A DNA stretch of 64,000 nt from Gordius sp. MW1 (Eukaryota > Nematomorpha > Gordioida > Gordea > Gordiidae), in the NCBI GenBank assembly GCA_964036665.1, contig OZ038526.1, positions 36,952,001-37,016,000 of the forward strand, read 5' to 3'. The notes beneath the pieces were generated by a model. It had not been told where the DNA came from and searched no databases. It saw nothing but the letters and a program-made list of their open reading frames with translations. Below, piece by piece: positions 35,280 through 47,800 of the stretch (its first letter is position 1; the number at the start of each line of letters is the position of its first letter). The translations under genes and the position numbers were made by a program.

Positions 35280-36338
35280 GTTAGTTTCCAATAATGGTAG
35301 TTTAGGATTGATAAAATGCGAGGGTGGAAATGGGTTTAGATATTTCGGTCGTCCAGCGACCATTATCAATAAAAAAAAAAGGTAACTTACAAGTGATGTG
35401 AATTACCAATGAACGAGAAGGTGTCGACAAGTTTTAATTTATAAACAAAAATAATGAAAACTAGTTGAAATAGGAGGGTGAATAATAGCGAACACCGGTT
35501 GGAACAAGAGAGTTAACACTTATTGAAATAGTGGGAGAAACAAATTTAAGATAAAGATGGGGTAAACAACTTTAATAAAGGATAAGATACAAAAGGGGAT
35601 TATAAAAATGAAGCAATAGCAACTATAAGAATAGTGTAAAGGATGGCAATTACAAAATAAGGCGGTTACGAAACAATAGGGGAAAGACAAAAGGGTAATA
35701 GGGTGTGTATAGTGGTAACCAACATACCATCGACTGGGACAACCCGACTGTCCTCTACCGATCTCAGTATAACAAAGAAGGAAATTCATCGAAAGCGTTC
35801 TAATCGACCGCCTCAAGCCCCAAATCAATGATCAACCAGGACATTTCAGAAATTACAAACACATACACCCACACCTTCCTCTATAACTACCTGTTACCAC
35901 TATACACACCCTATTACCCTTTTGTCTTTCCCCTATTGTTTCGTAACCGCCTTATTTTGTAATTGCCATCCTTTACACTATTCTTATAGTTGCTATTGCT
36001 TCATTTTTATAATCCCCTTTTGTATTTTACCTTATCCTTTATCTTAAAGTTGTTTACCCCATCTTTATCTTAAATTTGTTTATCCCACTATTTCAATAAG
36101 TGTTAACTCTCTTGTTCCAACCGGTGTTCGCTATTAATCACCCTCCTATTTCAACTAGTTTTCATTATTTTTGTTTATAAATTAAAACTTGTCGACACCT
36201 TCTCGTTCATTGGTAATTCACATCACTTGTAAGTTACCTTTTTTTTTATTGATAATGGTCGCTGGACGACCGAAATATCTAAACCCATTTCCACCCTCGC
36301 GTTTTATCAATCCTAAACTACCATTATTGGAAACTAAC
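35280..36338. repeat. Large near-perfect palindrome, about 440-bp arms, 173-bp loop
   Basis: The left arm 35280-35719 (from GTTAGTTTCCAATAATGG to AGTGGTAAC) is the reverse complement of the right arm 35893-36338 (from GTTACCACT to CCATTATTGGAAACTAAC), with only a few mismatches. The arms contain ACGACCGAAATATC and CACCGGTTGGAACAAGAG. The loop holds a short frame (from 35720) that I do not recognise. Open frames on either strand in the arms are simply mirror images. High arm identity means recent formation or gene conversion. Confidence 0.85.
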
Positions 36339-36808
36339 ATTATAAATTCTTATATATGTTTATCTAAAATTATAATCATATATTGTGCTTATATAATTGT
36401 AAATGTATATCTTTAGTGTTTATATACTTAGGAATATATAGATGGGTTTAAATATATGTAATAACGATATAATTATGGTATATTATAATGTATGTAATAT
36501 ACAGCACATTTTTATATATATAAAATATTATATATATTGTATACATTTAATTATGTAATAAAAGTTTTATTCAGAAACAAATAATTATAATTATGATATT
36601 ACACGAATAAAAATATAAAAACGCGCTATAATTAACTCTTTTTAATTTGATATTTTAGATCATATATCTTGTTTGTAAGTACTGTTATTATCGGTTTTCC
36701 ACATTATGCGTCAGATTCGATTTAGCAATTAAAAAAATTTTTACCCCCCCCCCCCCCCCCCCGGAAGTTGAAAATACCCCCGGAGCATTTTTTCTGAAAG
36801 AAACCCTA

Positions 36809-37938
36809 ATAGAAATAAAAATATTTGAATGCACCTGCCAACCTGAGTTTATAATGTGGAAAGTAACGATATACAAAACAATACAGTAACATAATGTCTT
36901 TTTATGGAGTTAAAGCATAAATGCTTCTTGGAAATTAATGATTTAATCTATTACGGTGTATAAAATACTCAAATATACTTTTGTGGATGATCTTCGTTGC
37001 TAAAAAATCGATAACCAACTTAGCTTAACTTGGATAATTATTCAAATTGTATTGACCATTTTAATATTACCACATCATGTAGGATGAGATAATGCGAACT
37101 TATAAATGCTTTAGTTATATTTACTAGTCATTTTTGGCCTAAACTTTTGTAATATATAATTATGCTATGGATACAAATATGTGAAAAATTTATATTAAAT
37201 TAGTCACATACCCTACACTCATACTTAGGTAAAATTACCCAAAATTTGAATTTTTGCAAAAATATAATAGTGGTTTTTTTTAATATTATTCAATCATATT
37301 GATTTACATTCTATATTATGTCAATCATACGAAATAAAAATGCGTAATTAAATTTACTAGAATTTGATGATCAATAAAATTATTTAAGCCGAGATCTCGT
37401 CGAAAAACTCTCGTATCGTCTCGTCTCGCCATTAAAATTCTCGTCTCGACCTCGGGTCAGTTTTTCGAAATCTCGTCTCGTCTCGTCCCAGTTTTTTAAG
37501 ACGAGACGAGAGAACGAGATTTTTATCGGATTTTCAGTCACTAGCTGGCAAATACTTTTTTATCATTATCTAAAAATGTCATAAATCTTTTTATTTTTAC
37601 TTGGTTAAGTCAGCCTACACGAAATCATTAAGATTAAGTAACTACGATATAAAAATACAAGATAAATAAGGATATATGTAAATATAGAGACAAATGAGGG
37701 CTTATCACCAGCCTAGCTGATAAAAAGTCATAGAATATATATTTCCTGGTGTGGAAACTGACTCGGATTATATTTAAAATCAAAATCATTTTTGGATTTA
37801 GCTGGCATAGCAAATTTATTCTGCGTTTACATGGGCGTCAGAATAGCGCATCATACGTTATCAGCGAGAAGTATATTTAAAAAAATATTTTGGCCTTTAT
37901 ATCAGTTGACATACAACTATATTTTAAAATTAGCTCAC
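36809..37938. other. Region upstream of SPT6
   Basis: AT-rich. It holds repeated CTCGTCTCG segments in both orientations at 37385-37525, ending ACGAGACGAGAGAACGAG. The frame of SPT6 stays open upstream of its proposed start back to 37792, so an N-terminal extension cannot be ruled out from sequence alone. The start at 37939 is chosen because [12 protein letters not shown] matches the conserved Spt6 start. No TATA box is evident. Confidence 0.4.
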
Positions 37939-40900
37939 ATGTCCGATTATCTTGAATCCGAAGCTGAAGAATCGTTAGACGAAGAATATGAAAAGGAATT
38001 AAATAGTCTTAACAAAAATAAAATGATAATGAGTGATGATGATGAAGAGGAAGAAGGAGATGATTTAGACAAAGATTTGGAAGATTTAATTGGTAATACT
38101 GTTTGATTATAATTTATTTAATCTTTTATTAGATGATAATGAGGATGTTAATGAGGATCGAGATTCTGATACTAGTGTGTCTAACACAAAAAATGATTCA
38201 AAAAAAAGAAAGAAAAAGAAAAGTCTTTCTGATGCTGAATTGGAAGATGAGGACTATGACCTAATTGAAGAAAATTTGGGAATTAAAGTAATTTTTTAAA
38301 ACAATAAAATATATGTTAATAGGTTCAAAGAAAAAAATTTAAAAGAATTATGATGGACAGTGATGAAGAACATGATAAAGCTACTTTAAATCCAGAAATT
38401 AGGGTCCAGGAATCAAGACAAGCTATAGCTGAACAACTTTTTGAAGTTAATTTTGAGCAATATATATATTCGCAGAATTTTTACAACTTACATGCTATTT
38501 AAGTATTATTTTTTGCACCATATATTTTTGTATTATTTTTTTTTAAATATAAATATATAAGGATAAAAGTGATGGATTGGAAGATTCGGATGCCTCTGAA
38601 ACATCAAATTATCAAAGGCCAAAACATTCTAAAAACAGATCTAAGGATTCTAGAAATATTATGGACAATCAACACCTTCATAGTAAACAACTTAAGAAAA
38701 AAGGGAAACAAATTCTATATCAAGATGAAGATGATTTTATAGTTAATGAGGAGATTGAGAAAGAATTTGCTGATGAAGGGGAAGAATCTGATATGGATGA
38801 TTTTATAGTGGATGATGATGGCCAGCCTATTCAAAAAAAGAATAGACAGAAGAAAAAATTTAGACATTCAGGTATATTTTAAGTTTTGTAATTTGACTTT
38901 GATCAAAGTAATAAAACAATAATAACCTGTTTCTCTGAAAGCTTATATTATCTAAATGTTTATCTATATTCTTGACAATAGGTAATTCAGCAATACATAA
39001 TGGTTTTTAAATATATTGACAGTCCGACTTTTAAATGCCTTTTCTTTGATTGGCCACATTGTAATAAACATAAATTTATTTAAATTGTGAAGTTTTGTTA
39101 CTCAACCTATAAGCTTAGTGTACATATTCATTAAGTTGTTTATCCATAAATGCCTTTATCAGCCTAACAATTTGATTTCATGTCCCTTTTTTATTTCCAA
39201 ATGCCATTTCCCTCTACCCATTTTATTAATCTAATTCTATTACTTTTTCACAACAAATATTAAAACTAGTATACTAGTTAATATTTTATTTTTAAAGCAT
39301 AGAGTCTAATTACAAATTAGATTTATATAAAAATCTTATATCATTTTCATGAAAATTTAGATTCCACTTTACAACAAGCCCAAGATGTTTTTGGTTGTGA
39401 TTTTGATTTTGAGGATTTAGAGCGTTCTGCAGATGACTTTGAAGAGGAGGAAGAGGATGGTTATGATGAAGAAGAAGATCAGGTCAAAGGTATGAATTTT
39501 ATTTATCGGATAAAATGAGAATAACTTTGAAGGGATCTATATATTTTTTATTATTCATTTAATGTGTAAATTTTCTTTTTTTGCAAGATTCATATTTATT
39601 TGATGATTGTTAATTTATATAAACTCTAAAATAATTGATCCATTGCAAATGAAAGCGGGTTAACTGATCGTTTCTCAAGATTTATACACAAAAACCTTAA
39701 ATTCACGACCACTAAGACAAAATTATGGTCCAAGATTAAGCAAATTATTTTGAGGTTTTTAAAAAGAATGATTTATTGTTGTTGGTATTGGGTTTGGCAG
39801 CTAAGGTCTCACTAGGTTTAACAATGTTTTTATCTATGCGACAAGACCATTAAAAAGTCACTTTTATATTATTCAGTTTTATTTAATTATTTCAAAGCCA
39901 TTTTTTCAAGTAATAAAGCAATCAGTAATAAGTAGTGTTTAGTAAAACAAGATCAGCTTATTGCACTTTAAAAAAGGGGGAAAACTTTTTTGGCACTTAT
40001 TTTTATCTAAACATCAATTTAAATTTTTTGTCTGTGCTTTAACACTCTGGTGGCTAGGTGGAGTCAATGAGGACCCCAAGCGGTTTATAAATGTTGTACA
40101 AATTAAGTTAGTGATTGTTATAATTTTATTTTTTCAGTAGCTTAATAAAATCTATCCTAGAATATCCCTGCAAAATTTGTCTTGTTTTTATCCAGAAGTT
40201 TTTAAGGTAGAGAGTGTTTTAGATGCCCGGAGTCGTTTAGGACCCCATGTTCCACAATATGAAAAAAAAATTTCAACTTTTTTTATTATAATATTAAAAA
40301 GCATTACTCTTAACCCATTTGTAAAGAAATTTTTTCTAAACATTTCCTTTTATTTGAGATACTTAATTTTTAAACTCAGATTTTAACATGTTTATTTTTC
40401 CTTGTGGTATTTCAATGTGCTCATTTGTGTAAATTTTCCTGTGCACTTAGATATTTCAACATGTCTAACATTAAAAAGTGCTATATATATATTATTTTTT
40501 GTCTAATGGTTTATAAATATAAAAATATAACATTTTATCAAGTTGTCATAAATAAATAAACATTATATATTAGTTTGAGGAGTTTATACTTATAGTAAAT
40601 AAATATTATTGTAGCTTAGGATTAAATAGACTAAAAAATCATATAATAAACTTATATGTCTGTTTATGAAGTAACTGAATTAAAACTTTCTTGTTAATTT
40701 AAAACAAATCATATTTGATATTTCATATATGTATGAAGTGTCATTTTATGAAAAATTGACTGTTTTTATAGCCCTACATAATGCTTGTTTTAAGATATTA
40801 CATGAAGATTAATTTCATATTCTCAAATTTAACCTTCTAAGATTTATTTCTATTGTAAAAATATTGTATCAATAAGAATAAAAAACTTTCTGCCTCAAAA

Positions 40901-41843
40901 AATAAAGGGTCAAAATTTGCTTAACTCTTTTTTATTTTGAGGTTTTTTTTAAGCCAAATGTAAAAAATTATGAACTTTTATTATTAATGTTCATTTATAA
41001 ACTAACTTTATTAATCTTTTTTTCAAACTAAAAATTTTTTAATTTTAAACTAATAAAACAATATCTTATTTTTTACACAAAAATCGCTATTTTTAGAGCC
41101 TCATAAAATTTTTGTTTTAAGACTTTACGATTAGATTTTTTTCCTATTCTTAATTTTAACCATCTATAATGTATTTCTAGTTAAAAAAATTTAATGGAAG
41201 TCTAAAAATTAGAAAAATAATGGCTTAGAACAGTAGTAACTTTTTGCCTTAAAAAATACGTAGGGCCAAAAATTCCCTAAGTTTGGACATCTTTATTATT
41301 TTTGTTTTTAGGTTTTTTTATGCCAAATTTTTTATAGTTTTAGCTCCAACCTTGGAATCGGGGTAAAAAAAGTTATGCATGCATAAATATAGTGACATAG
41401 GGGGAGATTTTGGGGGTTGTACTAATTGCAATTATAAAATTGTAACCACCTGTTCAAATTCCCAAAGTAACATATCAATTTACAGATAAAAGTTAAAGTA
41501 TTATGCTTATAAAGTTTTAAAAGTTTATATTATAATACAACAAAGTTTTGCTATTTAAAGTTTGGGGTCATCATGACCCCCTTTACCATCCGTGTTAGGA
41601 TTTTGACCTGTCCATCGGAGTGTTAATAATAATAATATTAAATTTATAAGGAGGTTTAATAGTTATTGTTCATAAAATATGATTTAGGGAAGAAGAAGGG
41701 AAAATTCAAAAGCATATACGAAATTTACGAACCGACCGAGTTGGAGAGGCAGCACTTAACGGATAAGGATAACATTATAAGAGCCACAGATATACCAGAA
41801 AGATTTCAATTGCGTAATTTACCCATCACACCCACTGAAGAAG
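37939..41843 (+). CDS. SPT6: SPT6 exons 1-6: acidic N-terminal region
   Basis: Exons 37939-38092, 38133-38287, 38323-38445, 38562-38871, 39361-39489 and 41688-41843 code residues 1 to about 342. Long Asp/Glu runs alternate with Lys patches. [10 protein letters not shown] and [14 protein letters not shown] are conserved Spt6 landmarks; in other species this region binds IWS1 and histones. Exon 6 carries [12 protein letters not shown] and [12 protein letters not shown], the start of the folded core. These exons are AT-rich (AAT, GAT, GAA codons), unlike exons 7-18. The first two introns are very short (40 and 35 bp); intron 5 (39490-41687) holds a piggyBac-like element. Confidence 0.95.
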
Positions 41844-44800
41844 GTGAAATAAGTCTTCTTTTTGTGAATTGGACACTATTTTTTATACAAGGATTTTCAT
41901 AAGAATGTTTCAAAACTATAAAGTTAAAGTCATTTTAAAGGAATTTTTTTATAAGATTAATAGATCAATTTTGGTTCTATATCTATAAAAATTATCTTGA
42001 GCACCGAGATTAAGATTAATATTTAAAGCTTTATTTTCCCTAAAGAAGGTTTTCTGATTTGTAAAGTTATTTGTTGGTTCATAATTAGGTTTGTGATGAA
42101 AATTCAAGCTAGTATTTATACTGTAGTAATAACCATTGTACATACGATGCATAATTTTACAATAATCATGGGCTTTCCGTTTTTATACCATAAATTTGAT
42201 AATTTCACATTGAGTAATTAGGAATTTTGAATTTTTTTAAAAAGACACTATAAAAAAATGAAGATAAAATTGACTTGTACGTAATGTGATATTTCTTGTT
42301 TCATGTTTCACAGGAGAATTGGAGGAGGAAGCCGATTGGATTTTTAAATACGCTTTCACGCAATACCCAATATCTACGCAAGAGATGGTTGAAATTAGAG
42401 ATAGCGCCAACTTAGGCGGGTCCGCCGGTGATGAGCTGACCACGGAGTCGAGTACGATTGAGGGGAGCAAGTTGCCGGCCGAAGTGCTTAACTATTGCCA
42501 GGTCGGGCTCGACGTTATCTACGAACCCAAAGGGCCCACGGCTGTAGCTAAAATAAGGGAAGCGCTTAACTTCATGCGAAACCAATTGTTCGAAGTTCCT
42601 TTTGTGGCTCATTACAGGAAGGAATACGTAGAGCCTGACCTTAACCTCAGTGACTTGTGGAGGGTTAGTAAAAATAATAGTAGTAGTAATTAGTGTCGTA
42701 AAAACGGCTGGGTTTTGTTTGGTTGATTTTTGGTCTTAGTCGACTAAACATAATTAGACCAAAAGTTTTGGTCCGTTTTTCTTAGTCGACCTCTAGGGTT
42801 AGTCGAAATTTGAGAAAAAGACCATAATCGACCGTTAGTCTTAGTTGAACAAACACAACCCAGTCGTTTAGTAGTAGTAGTAGTAATTTGTATCATTGCA
42901 TAGACTAGGGACAGGATAGCCTGGGGATAGCTTTAGTTTTTGCGTTACAATTTGTTAAGTAACTTTGTTCCCCATTTCGGGTAAATTGCAAAAGTTATGG
43001 AAGAGTAAGAGCGAAGAAAACACTTGAGGCGCCATCGGACCCTACGTGAGTTTAACATTTACTCATCTAAATCGATGGCTTTAATTTTGTTATCATGTGC
43101 CTCTAACATCATGGGGTGGGCACCTTCATTATTCCTTAATAGTGATCGGCAGTTCGGCAGCCTTGTACGGATGGACTAGTGTTGTAAAAATGGCTGGGTT
43201 TTGTTTGGTCGACGACCCTTTGTTTGTTTAACTAAGACTAACGCGCGACTCTAGTCTCTTTTCCAAGTTTCGACTAAGCCTAGAGCTCGACTAACACAAA
43301 CACACCAACAAACAACCATTGGTCCGTTTATGTTTAGTCGACTAAAAGCGAAGGTGGACCAAACAAAACCCAGCCGTCGTTACAACACTGATTGTTGGTG
43401 TGCTTTCTAATAATTTATTGAATAAACAAAAACCTTTGTGACATGGGAAAATTAGTAGGGCCGCTGTCAACTATTTTTTGAAGCTGTGTGTGTAAATTAG
43501 GTAATAGTTGGGTTCTCATGTTATTTTGGGGACTCTAAACTGTCTTTGTTAATATTTAATAACAACTGTAGAATTTTTTTTATATCCCCAACATAATGTT
43601 TATTGTGCACTTCTGCCATGCACAGATTTATCATTGGGATGAACGTTGGCAAAATCTCCGGAATCGCAAAAAGAATTTGCTGGGGTTGATGGAGAAAGTG
43701 GAAAAATTTCAAGGAGACGAAATACTAAGCAAACCCCACGAACCATTGCCCGACGGTATGTTTAACTTTTAATATTCACAACTATATTAAATTATAATTT
43801 GCTCCTAATTTGAAAGAGAGAAATCACAAAAAATTAGAAATTTTTTAAATTGGGTATGTTAGCCTTTCAGAATCGTTTTAATCAGGCCTCGCCATGATTT
43901 CGTGTCCCTATTTACAATTTGGACGACAAAAATTAAAAATTTTAGTTAATTTAAATCCCCTCCCCGAGCTTGTTTTTAAAATTATTCAATCACAAGTCTT
44001 CATCGGATTTGCCTTAAAACGTCTCCAACTAGGATTATATTGTAAATCATTAATTTACTTTAAATGCAATTTTTAAACTGTAGGGGAGCTATAAATATGT
44101 AATATATGAATCTTTCTAAAAACCGTACTAGATTTGAAGATTGCTTGGTTAATGATATGTCCACAGTTTTCTAGCCTGAAACTATGCATAACAAGTACTT
44201 TCACGCCCAAATATATGGCTTGCTTTAAAACCTCACATAGTGTTGTAAAAAGGACTTTTGAGTTGACTAAGCATAAACCGTTGCTCCTTTTATGCGACTA
44301 CGAAAAATAGAGCAAAAACCCTTTGGTTTTTATATGTTGTTATGGTCTGTTTATATTTAATCGACTAAAACCAAAAACCCAGCCGTTTTTACGACACTAC
44401 ATATACATAAAAATTGAAATATATATTTAAACGTTTTACGAAGCTTATTTAGCATTCCTTATATTCTTTCTAAATCAAATTTGGATTATTTAATCTCCTT
44501 TTTAAATATTCTACTTCATTTATGTGGAGGGGTTAGACAGTCAAGCTACTTTGTTTCGTTTCATTAAATTTAACGCAAAAACATCGAATTCCTTATTGTA
44601 ATATTTTCAAAGATTACAAACCCATCAACGATCGAGATTACACACGGGTTCGCATGGTAGAGACTGTAGAAGAGTTAACGGACGTTCAGGAATGGTTTAC
44701 CCTGCATTACGGACCCTTGCTGGACCAAATTAAGAGGCGCAAGGACGAAGATCAGGCCGAGGCAGCAGCAGCTCGTTCGGCCCGGCTTAAAGCGGCTAAA

Positions 44801-47800
44801 CTTAAGGTCGGGTCCGGAGACAATATATTTTCCTTGACCGCTTTGGCCGGTGATCAAGAAGCTACTACTGGAAGTCCGAATAACACTGGCGATGGCTCTG
44901 ACGAGACGGCGGAAAAGAATGATGAGACCGAACCCGACCCTCTAAAAGGTTAGATCCTATCGAGCAGTTTTTGAAATTATATTTGGGTTATTCCATGACA
45001 AACTTATTCCACCGACCATCTCAGATATAGACAATTTTTATTGAGGGTGCAGACTTACTATTTACGTCATATTTTTAAAGTAATGGCGCTATATACTTTA
45101 ATTTTGGTGCATTTTGTTACAAGAAATCACAAAATTATTTAACAAAAAACCTGATATTTTTGCCGTTTATTTTCTGTGGACAAATAGTGAAAAAATCATA
45201 AAAACATATTTTGATAAAGCCTTTATAGCATTAAAATTTTTTATTTACCTAAGCAACGCAAAGTTAGTGCTGGCTTGAATGTCTATAAACAATCTGATTT
45301 GTATGCACCCCTAATTGTGCTATGTAGCTTTTTATGTCAGTAGAACGACAAAGTTACACATATATGTTTTATTTTGGTTTAGGATGTATTTAGTGTTGTT
45401 GATTCATAAATTAAGTGGAATTTTTAAAATTTATAATGAGTTCCATTTTTATTTACCAGTTTCTAGGCATTTTTAAAGTTTGGGGGTTAATTTTGACTGT
45501 TGAAAAATATATTAAAAATTGACAAGATTTCATTAATGAATTTTATTTAATTTGTGCCTTTATGGCTTAGATATCGAAACTGCGGCCAGCAAACTTACCA
45601 TTGGCAACGAGAGGCTCAAAAAGGTAGATGTATTTACTCTAAATCTTTGATAATTGCTTCCTACACCTATCTCCACTAAAATTATGTAAGCCCAGGACTT
45701 GCAAAACACGAACCCGACCCGGCCCCAATTTTTTTAAATTTAACAACCCGAACGCCACCCCACCCGAAAGCATTTCAAAGTTTTCAACCCGGTTTTGGGT
45801 CACCCGTGCAGGTCTCTAATAAGTTTTAGCAGAAAATGACAAAAAACAACTATGAATGGCTCCCTATAATTTTCAAATCTTTGCATTCGTGTTGAAAAAA
45901 AATTTGGGTTTTGTTTAGTCGACCTCTACACTTGGTCGAAATTTAAAAATGACCAGATGATTTTGGTCCGTTTTTGTTAAGTCGACCCTCTTAGTCTTGA
46001 TTGAAGCAAAGGTCGACTGCACAAATCCCAAAACTTATTACACTATTTTACATACACGGAAAACCTGAACTAATCATTCGCGATAGGCTCAAAAGAAAGA
46101 TTCTTACTCGTACTGCATTCGGGCCGGGCTGGGCGCCTTCGCGGCTAAAATTGGCCTCAAGCCTTTCGAGTTCGGGGAAAATTTGAGGGAAAATTATCAG
46201 AAACACGAGGTTCAGCAGTGCGGTGCCGATATATACGATTTGGCATACACGTTTTGCCACAACTTGGACCCCGGCACCACCGGTTCCTCTAATCAACGAT
46301 CTGCCAGTTTTTCCAAGCCGGATGACGTTATACGCGGAGCCTGTCACATCCTGGCTAACCAATTGGCACGGTATTTTAGCCTCGCTTTTTGCTAATGTAA
46401 TAGTGCCAAAAATCAGCCAAATTAGCAAAGGTACACATACTAGTATCGTAAAAACGGCTGGGCTTTGTTTGGTCAGCCTTTGGTTCAAATGAGGCCTTGA
46501 CTTTGGTCTGTTTTTCGAATTTCGACCAAGCTGCTCAGGTCGACTAAGAAAACAGACCAAGAAACCTTTGGGTTTATGTTTAGTTGACTAAAACTAAAGG
46601 CCGACAAAACAAAACCTAGCCGTTTTTACGATACTAGTTAGTACATACTAAATAGTTAGCGTTGTTCAACGGCCTTAGCTTTGCGTAAAGTCGTACCCTA
46701 GTGACGCTCGGTTTCAAATTGCTATTTGGAAGGATTTTAATTTGGTAAAATTGGTTAGAACGCGAAGACTACACTGTTCCTCAAAATTGCATATTTTAGT
46801 GTAAGAATCTGTAATAAAGGGATTTATGCCCTTTTAGTGTTTTTTAGAATGTAATTGTTGGATGGTATTGCACCAAAATTACTACATGTGCTCATTAATT
46901 TAGCCTTAAACTGTAAACAGGCCCGTCGAAATTTACTCCCTTATGTTATTATTTAAACCTTCCCTCGACATAAAAATTATTATTTTACTTTTTTCATTTT
47001 TTATAATAGTCATGAATTAATTTGTTTTTTCAAAATATTTATTTTAACTGCCCAGAGATCCTTTGGTGCGTAAAACGGTGCGGACGGCATTTTACGAACG
47101 CGCTAAGCTAGACGTAAGCCCGACTGGGCCCCAAGCCTTGGAAGAGATGGAAGATGAAGGTCATCCCATGTACCCCATGAAATATCTGAAAGGCAAGCCC
47201 GTTCGAGACTTGTTGAACGACCAGTTTCTTAAAATAGAAGTAGCGCGCTCTGGGCAATTAATTAACGCGCATCTCGGTGTGAGTGAACAAGATCATGCCG
47301 CTTACTTTGCCGAGCTGCGCCCCTTGTTCGAGCGCGACGAGTTTAGCATAAACGCTCGACGCTGGAATGAACTTAGAGCGCGCGCCGTGGAAGAATGCCT
47401 GTGCTCATACCTCTATCCAGCGTTTGCCGAAGAGCTACGCTCAAAGTTGACGCGCGAAGCCGTAGACTACGTCCTAAACGCGTGCGGTTACAAGTATGAA
47501 ATTATACGTTGTTTTGTAGTTTTTTTAAAACGGCTGTGTTTTGTATGTTTAGTTGACTAATACTAAAGGTCGACCAAACAAAACCTAGCCGTTTTTACAA
47601 CACTACTGATTTGCTACTACGTTATTAAATTTACAAATAGTATTGCCTTATTATATAGAGAAGATTATATCAAATTAATATTTTTTCGACGCTGGAAAGT
47701 AATAAACATTATTAGATCCTCAAGGTCTATCATTCTAATATTTCTAAGATGGATATTATGGAAATACTTTGAAATTTATTGCTATAAGCTACGCATTAAA

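Larger units (their letters stand above)
32742..36808. mobile_element. 4.07-kb hAT-like element with a TTF-type zinc finger remnant
   Basis: Left end CAGGGTTTCTTTCAGGGGGG and right end CTGAAAGAAACCCTA are inverted repeats. Each is followed inward by a long G or C run and a GGTATT/AATACC block. Flanks ATGGGAAT (32734-32741) and ATAGAAAT (36809-36816) match at 6 of 8 positions, a plausible aged hAT duplication. Inside are a transposase-like remnant (33201-33905), degenerate repeats (34330-34740) and a large palindrome (35280-36338). Confidence 0.6.

Noticed and set aside
35520..36416. Opposed frames of 102 and 75 codons
   Set aside because: They lie in the two arms of the palindrome and use mirrored sequence; no recognisable protein.
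37792..37938. N-terminal extension of SPT6 upstream of [12 protein letters not shown]
   Set aside because: The frame is open, but the residues do not resemble Spt6 and the conserved start at 37939 fits the family. It is more likely 5' UTR.
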